Positions 17,453-25,529 of a DNA stretch of 64,000 nucleotides are shown here, in pieces. The notes beneath the pieces are model-generated. The model was not told the DNA's origin, searched no databases, and saw only the letters and a program-made list of their open reading frames with translations. Positions within the stretch are counted from its first letter, which is position 1; every line of letters starts with the position of its first letter. Both the position numbers and the translations under genes were made by a program. This stretch comes from Verrucomicrobiota bacterium (GTDB lineage Bacteria > Verrucomicrobiota > Verrucomicrobiia > Opitutales > Opitutaceae), in NCBI GenBank assembly GCA_023432225.1, contig JAEYUW010000002.1, positions 186,001 through 250,000 of the forward strand, read 5' to 3'.

Positions 17453-18270
17453 CAGCGAGAGGAGGGCCGCGCGGGGAGATAGGGAGCGGAGAGCGCGAGC
17501 ATTTCCTTGAACCAGCCAGACGGATCGTCGGGCCGGCGGCCGCGCAAACGCCATTTCACGCCGCGCAGGCGACGGATGACCGGATCGATCAGGCGCTCGC
17601 GGAGCGTCGGATTCGCGCTGCAGTGGAATCGCTCAGCACGCCGGCGGGCTTCGTCGTCCGCGATGACGCGCCAGGTAAAGGCTCCGCTCCACGCAAAGTG
17701 GATGGTCTGCTCGGCACCGCCTCGCACGAGGCGCTCGAACGTCAGCAGCGGGATCGCGTGATGCGAGCGGGCCAACGTGGCGGTGGCCGACTTGGGCGAG
17801 AGCTCGAGTTTGTTGCCGGTCACGTCGATGATCCACGCGTGATGTGGGTGGCCGCAGCGCGACGTGATGCGGTCGCGCACGCCGATGGATTGCTCGGTGA
17901 GACGCGACGGCGACTCGATGACGCCGGCGCGCGCGACGCGGCCCATCTCGCGCAGGAGCGGCTCGGGTGTCGCGAGGTCTTCGACGGTTTGCCCGCAGAA
18001 GGCGAAGGCGAAGAACTTGTCCGGCACCGGGAGATGGAAGTCGGCCGCGGTGAAATCGGCCAGCATCCACGTGTCGGCGGTGAATCGCTCGCCGGGGAGC
18101 GGAGCGAGGTTCAGGCGGCCGAGGCGGGTTTGGTAAGGCATCGCGTCCGCCACGTGCGTGGCGCGCGGCAACGGGCGGAACCAGCCGCCGAGATCGAGCA
18201 CGCGCGCGTCCGCCGGCAGCGCGTCCAACTTGGCGCGGAGCGGTGGGCTGATGGTCAACGACTCAGACAC
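17452..18270 (-). CDS. Methyltransferase-like protein with atypical motif I
   Basis: The 272-residue protein has RVLDLGGWFRPLPRATHVAD where class I methyltransferases carry a glycine-rich loop, then KFFAFAFCGQTVEDLATPEPLLREMGRVA in the place of motif II. The fold is probably Rossmann-like, but the GxGxG loop is not intact, so SAM binding is uncertain. It starts with GTG at 18270, 28 bases after the large membrane protein. It could be a diverged methyltransferase or a non-catalytic relative. Confidence 0.6.
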   Translation of the reverse strand: MSESLTISPPLRAKLDALPADARVLDLGGWFRPLPRATHVADAMPYQTRLGRLNLAPLPGERFTADTWMLADFTAADFHLPVPDKFFAFAFCGQTVEDLATPEPLLREMGRVARAGVIESPSRLTEQSIGVRDRITSRCGHPHHAWIIDVTGNKLELSPKSATATLARSHHAIPLLTFERLVRGGAEQTIHFAWSGAFTWRVIADDEARRRAERFHCSANPTLRERLIDPVIRRLRGVKWRLRGRRPDDPSGWFKEMLALSAPYLPARPSSR

Positions 18271-18298
18271 GGTTACGAGAGTGGCGCGGAGCGACGGG

Positions 18299-19930
18299 TC
18301 AGATGCGCGGCACGTGCGCCACGGATTGCCAGAGCGGAGCGAGTTGTCCGTCGTGGTCCCGGCCGAATGCCGTCAACGTGACCGATTCCGGACTGGCGGC
18401 CGCGACCTCGCGAGGAACAACGAAGGTGGTCGTCGATGCCAGCAGATGGCCGTGGCGGAGAAGTTCGCCGATCGGCGCGCGGTGAAGGAGGGCGGGCAAG
18501 ACGACGCGATCTTCGCCGAAAGCAAGAACGGCGAATTCCGGCCGGGCGGTGTTCGCGCTCCGTTCTGCGACCAAGTCGAAGCCGAGCCTGCCGCCGTTGG
18601 GCTGAAACTTTACCGGGACGGAGACGAGTGACTTCGGAGCCATTCGGAGGGCGGCGAGTTCGTTGACGGAGAGCACGCGCGGCAGTCGATACACTCCGCG
18701 CTGTTCGGCGACGGTGAGCAGGCGGGCGGCTTCGTCCCAGCCGCCGCCGCTGGTCATGAAGAACGGTTGGCCCAACTGGGCGTTGATGGCCTGCGCTTCC
18801 GCCCACCGCGCGCTCGAGATCATGTTCGGGAGCGTCGTGGCGAAGGAGACGATGGCAAAACCCGTGGCGACCGTGAGGGACGCGAGACGGAAGATGCGGG
18901 TGCGGCCGAACGGGCGGGCGAGCAGCAGCAGATAGAGTGAGACCGCGATCAGGCAGCCGTAGACGCGATAACGGTCCTGCGTCATGTAGTCGTTGCGCCA
19001 GCCGAGTCGTCCGAGCGCGGCGAGAAACACGCTGGCGAGAAGAAAGCCGAGGAACGGACGCAGCTCAGGAGCGGCCTCGTCGCGCGGCGGGAAGAAAAGT
19101 GTCACGAGCGCGATCACGAGCAACGCGGCTCCGGCCAGGCCAACGAAGAGCAGCGGCAGCCGGTCGAAGCTCGCGGCGCCGCCCGCCATGATGGCCGCTT
19201 TGGTGAGCCCTTCTCCGAGATCGAAGGCGCTCCCGATCGGAAATCGGAAGCCGCGAAAATAGACGAGCATCGCGAGGCCGCTGGCGATCGCGTGGGCGGC
19301 GGCGAGCGCATAGCGGCGACGCAGTGCGGCGGTGGCGGCCGCAATGGGACCGAGCAGCAGACCGTTGGCCGAAACAAAGGCTGACGCGACGGCGAGCAGC
19401 ACGCTGGCAACGCCCGCGCCTCGTCGCGGGGAGACCGTGGCCTGCAAGGCCACGAACGCGACCAGCAGAATGCCGAGGTTCTGGACCGCCTGCATGGCGC
19501 TCTGGAAATTCGTGAAACCCTGCGGTTGGAAAATCACGAGGACGATCGGCGTGGCGAGCCACGGCGTGGCCCGAATGTCGGGAGACGAACTCACGAGCAG
19601 TCCCGCGAGGACGATCAGCGCGAGCCAGCCGAAAACTTGCAGCGCGAGAAAATTGACGGTGCCGTGGAGCGTAATTTGCGCAGCGACCAGTGATTTGGTC
19701 AGCACGAGGCGGTGGCTGAAGTGCTGCTCGCCCAGGAGGGCGAGGCGTTCGCGCCACGTCTCGAGCGTGGGCCAGCGCGTGGCGGGTTCGAGGATGGCGG
19801 CGTAGTCGTCGCCCTGCGGCGTGTTGGACGCGCAGGCAAAGACGAGAGCGAAGAAACCGAGCGCATAGGCGGCGAGGACGCCCCACGCGAGACCGCGCGA
19901 ACTCCGAAGCGTGGTCGCCCCAGGTGTCAC
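18299..19930 (-). CDS. Large polytopic membrane protein, possibly GT-C-like
   Basis: The 543-residue protein has about ten to eleven hydrophobic segments in the first 360 residues and a soluble C-terminal domain. The first outward loop contains CASNTPQGDDYAAIL. An acidic pair just after the first membrane helix is the usual place of the catalytic acidic motif in GT-C transferases that use lipid-phosphate sugars. The family was not recognised. It starts with GTG at 19930, overlapping the small upstream ORF (GTGA). Confidence 0.7.
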   Translation of the reverse strand: MTPGATTLRSSRGLAWGVLAAYALGFFALVFACASNTPQGDDYAAILEPATRWPTLETWRERLALLGEQHFSHRLVLTKSLVAAQITLHGTVNFLALQVFGWLALIVLAGLLVSSSPDIRATPWLATPIVLVIFQPQGFTNFQSAMQAVQNLGILLVAFVALQATVSPRRGAGVASVLLAVASAFVSANGLLLGPIAAATAALRRRYALAAAHAIASGLAMLVYFRGFRFPIGSAFDLGEGLTKAAIMAGGAASFDRLPLLFVGLAGAALLVIALVTLFFPPRDEAAPELRPFLGFLLASVFLAALGRLGWRNDYMTQDRYRVYGCLIAVSLYLLLLARPFGRTRIFRLASLTVATGFAIVSFATTLPNMISSARWAEAQAINAQLGQPFFMTSGGGWDEAARLLTVAEQRGVYRLPRVLSVNELAALRMAPKSLVSVPVKFQPNGGRLGFDLVAERSANTARPEFAVLAFGEDRVVLPALLHRAPIGELLRHGHLLASTTTFVVPREVAAASPESVTLTAFGRDHDGQLAPLWQSVAHVPRI

Positions 19931-20049
19931 GTGCCGCGCAGGTCCGTGGGCCGCGTGCTGCGACGCCAGCCCGCGGGCGCGGAACGCGTGCAGAGGCGCA
20001 GGAGCGCGACGAGGATTTTCAGGCCGATTTGGCGAATTGCGTGAGCCAT
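19927..20049 (-). CDS. Small basic protein (40 aa) coupled to the carbamoyltransferase gene
   Basis: A 40-codon ORF begins MAHAIRQIGLKILVALLRLC and ends rich in Arg. It starts 31 bases before the end of the carbamoyltransferase gene with an AGGAG eight bases upstream of ATG, one of the few clear Shine-Dalgarno sequences here. Its TGA overlaps the next GTG start (GTGA). Both junctions point to a translated, coupling peptide. An amphipathic or single short membrane helix near residues 7-19 is possible. No family recognised; carbamoyltransferases often have a tiny neighbour (DUF5989 type), but the sequence does not look like that family. Confidence 0.5.
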   Translation of the reverse strand: MAHAIRQIGLKILVALLRLCTRSAPAGWRRSTRPTDLRGT

Positions 20050-21794
20050 GTGAGTTTCTCCTCGCGGGTTTTCTGGAAGGGATTGCGGAAGAGCTGATCG
20101 TTGAGCACGAGCAGATCGATGTCGGTGTTGAGGAAACATTCCCACGCCTCGGCGGCGGTGCGCACGATCGGCTGGCCGGAGACGTTGAAGGAAGTGTTGA
20201 TGAGAATCGGGACGCCGGTCTGCTTTTTGAATGCGGTGAGCAGGCGGTGCATGTCGGGGTGATTTTCGCGGCGGATCGTCTGGAGGCGCGCGGAGTAGTC
20301 GACGTGCACCACGCTCGCGATCTCGCTGCGGGGAAAATCGAGGCGCTCGCGCAGCGAGGCGAACTGCTCCGGCTGCGGCGTGCGGCGCGCCGGGACGAGG
20401 TTCGCGGTGTATTGCATGAAGTCGCTCGGCTCGTCGCTGTCGAACCACTCGCCGCAATCCTCGGCGAGCACCAGCGGCGCGAAGGGGCGGAACGATTCGC
20501 GGAATTTCACCGCGAGATTGAGGCGCGACTGCATGCCGGGCTGGCGCGCGTCGGCGAGGATCGAGCGCGCGCCGAGGGCGCGGGCGCCGAGTTCCATGCG
20601 GCCGCGGACCCACGCCACGATCTTGCCCTGCGCGAGCTGCGCGGCGACGAAGTCATCGAAGTCGCCGGTAACGGGCACGCGCCACGGATTCGCTTCGGCG
20701 GGGACGGGGCCGGGCTCGCCGCCGAGGTAGAAGCCGTTGTGCGCGATCTTGAACGGCGCGCCGGCACGGCGTTCGCGCTCGAGCAGCAGCGCGGCACCGA
20801 GTCCCGAGCCCATGTCGCCGCCGACGGGCGAGTTGAAGACGTTCTTGAAAATTTTCGCGGCGCGCAGCTTGCCGGCGGTGACGCAGTTTTGCGCGCAGCC
20901 GCCGCAGAACACCAAGTTCTCCTCCCCGGTTTCGGCGCGGATGTAGCGCGCCATCTTGAAGACTTCGTCCTCGAAGATCTGCTGCAGCGACGTGGCGATG
21001 TCGATGTAGTCGTCGGTGAGGAGGGCTTTCTTGTCGCGGATCGGCAGGCCGGTCGCTTTGGCGATGAGCGGGAGCGCGGCGAGGAGCGATTCCCACTGGA
21101 ACTGCACCGGCGCCTTCAGGCGGAAGCCGCCGCGCTCGTCGGTCGTGAAGAGGCGCGAGAGTTTATCGACGAAGCGCGACGTGCCGTAGGGCGCGAGGCC
21201 CATGACTTTGTATTCGGAGCCGAACGAGTGGAATCCGAGATACATCGTCACGAGCGTGTAGAACATGCCGAGGCCGTTCTCGTAGGTTTGCTCGGCGCGC
21301 AGCTCGAGGCGGCCGCCGTCGATCACGCCCATGCTCGCGCTGTAGTCCTCGCCCTTGCCGTCGACGCAGAGAAACGCGGCGCGCTCGAACGGCGAGGTGT
21401 GGAAACCGCCCGCGACATGCGTGAGGTGGTGCCACGCGTAGTGGAATTTCGCCTGCGGCAGCAGCGCGCGCGCGGGCGTGGTGTAGTAACCGGCGGCACG
21501 TTCCGGGAGGAGCCGGCCGAGGGCGCGCGTGAAGGCGTTGCCGGGGCGCGCGGAGACGTTGAACAGGTGGCTTTGCAGCGGCTTCTCGGCGAAGACGACG
21601 TCGGTGACATCGCGCGGCGTGAGACCGGCCATCTGCAGCGCTTCCGCAATGGCGCGATGCGGGAAGGAGCCGTCGTGCTTCACACGCGTGTGGCGCTCTT
21701 CCTGCGAGGAGGCGATCAGGCGTCCGTCGACGAGGAGTGCGGCGTTCGCGTCGTGGCCGAGCAGGCCACCGATGCCGAGAATGATTTGGCTCAT
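20019..21794 (-). CDS. Carbamoyltransferase, NodU/CmcH family
   Basis: The 591-residue protein has an N-terminal Kae1-like domain (ILGIGGLLGHDANAALLVDG, KFHYAWHHLTHVAGG, ENLVFCGGCAQNCVTAGKL) and a C-terminal domain (VAWVRGRMELGARALGARS, SFRPFAPLV, PILINTSFNVSGQPI). This is the layout of NodU, CmcH and TobZ, which make carbamoyl-AMP from carbamoyl phosphate and transfer the carbamoyl group to a sugar hydroxyl. It would carbamoylate a sugar of the exported glycan. ATG at 21794 is 14 bases from the upstream gene's stop. The end overlaps the small ORF at 19927-20049. Confidence 0.92.
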   Translation of the reverse strand: MSQIILGIGGLLGHDANAALLVDGRLIASSQEERHTRVKHDGSFPHRAIAEALQMAGLTPRDVTDVVFAEKPLQSHLFNVSARPGNAFTRALGRLLPERAAGYYTTPARALLPQAKFHYAWHHLTHVAGGFHTSPFERAAFLCVDGKGEDYSASMGVIDGGRLELRAEQTYENGLGMFYTLVTMYLGFHSFGSEYKVMGLAPYGTSRFVDKLSRLFTTDERGGFRLKAPVQFQWESLLAALPLIAKATGLPIRDKKALLTDDYIDIATSLQQIFEDEVFKMARYIRAETGEENLVFCGGCAQNCVTAGKLRAAKIFKNVFNSPVGGDMGSGLGAALLLERERRAGAPFKIAHNGFYLGGEPGPVPAEANPWRVPVTGDFDDFVAAQLAQGKIVAWVRGRMELGARALGARSILADARQPGMQSRLNLAVKFRESFRPFAPLVLAEDCGEWFDSDEPSDFMQYTANLVPARRTPQPEQFASLRERLDFPRSEIASVVHVDYSARLQTIRRENHPDMHRLLTAFKKQTGVPILINTSFNVSGQPIVRTAAEAWECFLNTDIDLLVLNDQLFRNPFQKTREEKLTWLTQFAKSA

Positions 21795-21808
21795 GGGCGG
21801 GGAAATTT

Positions 21809-22957
21809 TTAGACGCGCGCGCCGGCCGCGCGCGCGAGGAGCGCGTGCAGTTTCTGGGCGGGCTGGGGATCGAGAAGTTGGTGTGCGTGTTGCGCCGCGG
21901 CAGCTCCCATTGCCGCCCAACGGTCGCGCGCGGCCCAAGCGCGGTGCAGCGCGTCGGCGATCGCGTCGACGGTGAAGTCGCGCGCGATGAAGCCGCTCAC
22001 GCCGTCCTGCACCCATTCGTCGACACCACCGACGGGCGTGGCGGCAACCGGCCGGCCGAAGAGCAGCGCCTCCATCATCGCGAGCGAGCAGCCTTCCATG
22101 CGCGACGGCAGCAGCAGGAGGTGATGGTCGGCCCAGATCGAGGCGATGTCGGCGCGGTGTCCGGTCAATTCGACGCGAGACTCGAGCCCGAGGGCGCGAA
22201 CGGTTTCGCGCAGCCAGGCTTCGTCGGGGCCGCGGCCGAAAAGGTCGAGGCGCCAGTCGGGCTGATCACCGAGCGCGGTGCGCAGCGCGGGGAGCAGCAG
22301 ATCGAGGCCTTTGGTGTGTTTCTCCCAACGGCACACGGCGGCGAGGCGCAGCGGCGTGCCGGTCGGCCAAGCAAGCGGAGCGGTCGGTGCGTGCGGCGTG
22401 GGATTCTGGATGACAACCGCGTTCGGCAGCGCGCGGCCGAGCTGGCGCTCCGCGAGACGGAGGTTGTGGCGCGAAACGAAGACGACGCCGGCACACTGCG
22501 TAAGAAAACGCGCCGCGCTCGCGGCATCGGCGGCGGAGAGCGAGAACGCGTTGTCGTTCGCCTGGCAGATCACGACCGTGGGTTGACGGCGCTGGATCAG
22601 CCACTCGACGAGGTCGGGCTCGACGAAGAAATCGAAGCTGCCGCCTTGGCAGAGACAGACGACGTCGGGTGCGGCGGTGGCGAGCGCGCGCACGAGCGGG
22701 CGGTGACCGCGGAGCTGTTGCACCCAGGAACGCAGCCGATTGCGACCGCTGCGCGTGTCGGCGCGGTCGACGCGTTGATGCCACTTGGCGCCGCGCTGGC
22801 GGAGTGCGGCAATGCGTGCGTGCGCGGCGGCTTTCTCCGTGAGTGCGAGCCAGAGCTGATCGCCGGCGGCCGTCGCGTGTTCGGCGGTGGCGGTCCACAG
22901 TGCGTCCCCGCCACCCCAGGGGTAGTCGAGGACGGTCGAGACGAAGGCGATCTTCAC
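21809..22957 (-). CDS. Glycosyltransferase family 4
   Basis: The 382-residue GT-B protein begins MKIAFVSTVLDYPWGGGD with the glycine-rich loop, has VVFVSRHN at the domain junction, RLDLFGRGPDE in the donor domain, and the signature EGCSLAMMEALLFGRPVA followed by TPVGGVDE. The GTG at 22957 overlaps the GT9 stop (GTGA) and is preferred over the open frame further upstream, which is in the neighbour. Confidence 0.88.
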   Translation of the reverse strand: MKIAFVSTVLDYPWGGGDALWTATAEHATAAGDQLWLALTEKAAAHARIAALRQRGAKWHQRVDRADTRSGRNRLRSWVQQLRGHRPLVRALATAAPDVVCLCQGGSFDFFVEPDLVEWLIQRRQPTVVICQANDNAFSLSAADAASAARFLTQCAGVVFVSRHNLRLAERQLGRALPNAVVIQNPTPHAPTAPLAWPTGTPLRLAAVCRWEKHTKGLDLLLPALRTALGDQPDWRLDLFGRGPDEAWLRETVRALGLESRVELTGHRADIASIWADHHLLLLPSRMEGCSLAMMEALLFGRPVAATPVGGVDEWVQDGVSGFIARDFTVDAIADALHRAWAARDRWAAMGAAAAQHAHQLLDPQPAQKLHALLARAAGARV

Positions 22958-23943
22958 GGAGCGAGGCGAACGGTGTCGATCGGCAGCGGGCCGCGCGGAC
23001 GCGCGAGCATCGCGGTGATAGCGTCGACGACTTCGGCGGCGGCGATCTCGCGCATGCAAACGCGGTCGTAATCGCAGCGATCCACCAGCCAGCACGGCGC
23101 GCAGGCGGGCGTGCGCTGGACGTTGAAATTGGCGGTGTAGCCGGATTGCCACGGCGCCTCGCGTCCGCCGTAGACGATTACGGCGGGGCAATCCACGGCG
23201 CGCGCGAGGTGCATCGGAAAACCGACGAGCCCGACAAAAAGGCGCGCCACGCTGAGGATGGCCGCGAGTTGGCGCGGCGTGGTTTGTCCGCGCAAGTCGC
23301 GCACGCCGGGCAACAGCGGATCGGACGGGCTGCCGATTTGGATAAGCGGGTGACGCGGCGCGAGTGCGGCGGCGACTGCGGCGAACCGGTCCGGCAGCCA
23401 TTCCTTGTTCGGCATCGGGAAACGGGCGCTCATGCCGGAACTCTGGAACACGATTGTGTCGCGGGCGAACGCGGCGGCGGCGGATTCGTCTGTGCGCAGC
23501 GCGATCGTCGGACGGAGCGCGAACTCGCCGTCGAGTCCGGCGGTGCGCGCCATCAGTGCGAGGATGTGTTCGCGTGGACTGGCGTGGCGGCTGCCGCCGT
23601 CGAGATTTTCCGTGTAGACGGGACGCACGACGCGCACGCCGTCGGCGGCGAGACGTGCGGCGAGTTCTTCGGTGGGCGGAACGACGGCGCCGAGTCCGGG
23701 CAGACCCGCGAAAATCTCCGGGTGTGTGCTCAAGGCCCACACCGGTCCGCCGGTGGCGTGATGGAGCGGCGCGATGAGCGAAGTGGCGAGCAGATCGTCG
23801 CCGATGCCGCCGGTGGGAAAATAGATCGCGGCGGCCGGTCGGCCGTGGCGCGCGGACGTGCGTGAGAAGCGATACGCGGCTTGCAGGCGGCGAAAGCTCC
23901 GTCGCAGCGGGTGCGAGGTGGGCAATCTGTCGCGTAGGCTCAT
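22954..23943 (-). CDS. Glycosyltransferase family 9 (heptosyltransferase-like)
   Basis: The 329-residue protein has AAIYFPTGGIGDDLLATSL near the start (GT9 proteins open with a GxGD segment), LFVGLVGFPMHLARAVDCPAVIVYGG late (the GT9 donor region, usually with HLA.A and P.v.lfG), and CWLVDRCDYDRVC near the end. Such enzymes move heptose or related sugars in LPS core assembly. The start at 23943 is the ATG of MSLRDRLPTS. An earlier in-frame ATG would add an implausible segment from the adjacent repeat element. Confidence 0.85.
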   Translation of the reverse strand: MSLRDRLPTSHPLRRSFRRLQAAYRFSRTSARHGRPAAAIYFPTGGIGDDLLATSLIAPLHHATGGPVWALSTHPEIFAGLPGLGAVVPPTEELAARLAADGVRVVRPVYTENLDGGSRHASPREHILALMARTAGLDGEFALRPTIALRTDESAAAAFARDTIVFQSSGMSARFPMPNKEWLPDRFAAVAAALAPRHPLIQIGSPSDPLLPGVRDLRGQTTPRQLAAILSVARLFVGLVGFPMHLARAVDCPAVIVYGGREAPWQSGYTANFNVQRTPACAPCWLVDRCDYDRVCMREIAAAEVVDAITAMLARPRGPLPIDTVRLAP

Positions 23944-23976
23944 GGGCGCCGGATCAAACGTGGCAGGACAGATGAT

Positions 23977-24051
23977 GGTGGAGCGCGTTGACTTCAACGC
24001 GTCGGCGGCGAGCGACGGCCGAGCAGCCCGTTGAGGTCAACGCGCTCCACC
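23977..24051. repeat. Inverted repeat element, family A, copy 1
   Basis: Arms at about 23977-24001 and 24027-24051 are reverse complements with two mismatches (shared core GGAGCGCGTTGA). The loop is about 25 bases. The same arms occur at 41657-41729. It sits in the only sizeable gap inside the polysaccharide operon and would form a hairpin in the transcript. Confidence 0.85.
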
Positions 24052-24105
24052 TTGGCGATGGCGATTGCGCCTCGGGGTCGAACTGCGATGGCTGCGGCAC
24101 CGGCG

Positions 24106-24720
24106 TCAGAGTTTTTCGACGACCAAATCCCAACTGTAGATGTCGACCACGGGCGCTTCGTGGATCACGCGCGTGCCGCCGATTTGGGCGAGCAGGCCTT
24201 TGACGTAATCGAGGGAAAAGTGCGCGTGCTTGTGGTTCGGATTGTGAAACTGGCCCGTGCGTTCGCAGTGCACGCGATAGCGCGCTTCGTCGGGGCAGAA
24301 AATCACGAGGCGGCCGCCGGGCTTCAGCACGCGGAGCCACTCGCGTAGCGGCGCGGCGGTGTCCTCGAAGTCCTCGAGCAGGTGCGACGAGAAAACGAAA
24401 TCGAGCGTGCCGTCGCGGAACCACACGAGGTTGGCGGCGTCGCCGCCGAGTTGCACGGGGTTGTCTCCGACTTCGGTGTAAGGCCGCGGGAAGTCGACGC
24501 GGATGGCGTGCGGCGCGATGGGATCGCCGCCGAAGCCGAGGTCGACGCCGTAGCCGGTGCAGAATGGGGCGAGGCGCGCGCGGCATTTCGAGGTTTCGCT
24601 GACGCGCGCCATCTGCATCGCGCGCCGGTGGCGGTAACGATGATAGAGCGAGCGCGCGGCGTTCTCGAGGCCGACCGCGGCGAGGGCGCGACGGGCGAGG
24701 CTGGGATTTTGGGCGCTCAT
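24106..24720 (-). CDS. SAM-dependent methyltransferase (Methyltransf_11-like)
   Basis: The 204-residue protein has GYGVDLGFGGDPIAPHAIRVD as a motif I variant, DFVFSSHLLEDFED as motif II, and LKPGGRLVIFCPDE as motif III. It probably O-methylates a glycan sugar. ATG at 24720 overlaps the next methyltransferase stop (ATGA). It lies between the family A repeat and another methyltransferase gene. Confidence 0.8.
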   Translation of the reverse strand: MSAQNPSLARRALAAVGLENAARSLYHRYRHRRAMQMARVSETSKCRARLAPFCTGYGVDLGFGGDPIAPHAIRVDFPRPYTEVGDNPVQLGGDAANLVWFRDGTLDFVFSSHLLEDFEDTAAPLREWLRVLKPGGRLVIFCPDEARYRVHCERTGQFHNPNHKHAHFSLDYVKGLLAQIGGTRVIHEAPVVDIYSWDLVVEKL

Positions 24721-25529
24721 GGCGCGAGGAGGGCGAGCCCGCGTTTGGTGTCGAGGACAGCGAAGCGCTTATACCAACCAAGGTGCAGCGCACGGGCGAC
24801 CGATTCCTGGATGACCGACGGGATGTGCGTGTAGTCGTCGACGAGCACGAGCCCGCGGTCGGAGACGAGATGGCGGCAGAGATCGAGATCGATGAGTTTG
24901 CCGCGGAGCGTGTGATCGCCGTCGACGTGAATCAGATCGAACGGCGCGAGGCGGCGCAGTTTTGCCTGCATGTCGGGGTTGTCTGAATAACCAAGCAGGC
25001 AGCGCGCGGAGAAACCGGGCTGCGCGCGCTCGATCGCTGCGAACGACGAGCGCGCGAGATCGAGGCCCTCGGGCAGGTAGAGGTTGGGATCGACGCCGAG
25101 GTAATCCGCGCGGCCGTCGACGGCGCGGGCGAAACAGAGGCCGACGTAACCGGTGCGCACGCCGATTTCGAGCAGGCGACGCGCGTCGCGGCGGGCGAGG
25201 GTTTCCTGAAAAAAGCGGTGATAGAGCGGGTAGTAGTGCTCCGTCGTGACCCAGTCGTCTTCGAGCGTGGTGTCCTCCTCGCGCCAAGCCGGCAGCGGCC
25301 GGCCGTCGAGCGAGAAGAGTTCGCGCGAGCTGAACTGCACGGGGCGCGCGCGCGCGCCGGCGACCAGCGCGGCGAGCTCGGGATCGATGGGGTGCGACGT
25401 TTCGCCGAGTGTGGGGAGCGCGAGCGCTTGCTCGACGGCGGACGTCAGCGGCGCCTTGGTCGGATCGGCCTGCACGCGGCGTCCGAGCACGCGGCGCGCG
25501 AGGTTTTTCAGCTGCCAGGTCAGGTTCAT
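24717..25529 (-). CDS. Class I SAM-dependent methyltransferase (Methyltransf_24-like)
   Basis: The 270-residue protein has RLLEIGVRTGYVGLCFA (motif I), YLGVDPNLYLP, FDLIHVDGDHTLRGKLID and GLVLVDDYTHIPSV, the pattern of Methyltransf_24 proteins, common in glycan loci. I take ATG at 25529 because it overlaps the wzt stop (ATGA). A GTG at 25547 would add six residues. Confidence 0.82.
   Translation of the reverse strand: MNLTWQLKNLARRVLGRRVQADPTKAPLTSAVEQALALPTLGETSHPIDPELAALVAGARARPVQFSSRELFSLDGRPLPAWREEDTTLEDDWVTTEHYYPLYHRFFQETLARRDARRLLEIGVRTGYVGLCFARAVDGRADYLGVDPNLYLPEGLDLARSSFAAIERAQPGFSARCLLGYSDNPDMQAKLRRLAPFDLIHVDGDHTLRGKLIDLDLCRHLVSDRGLVLVDDYTHIPSVIQESVARALHLGWYKRFAVLDTKRGLALLAP

Noticed and set aside
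23944..24105. Extra coding sequence at the start of the GT9 gene (start at 23997)
   Set aside because: The extended frame runs into the inverted repeat element, so the ATG at 23943 was preferred.
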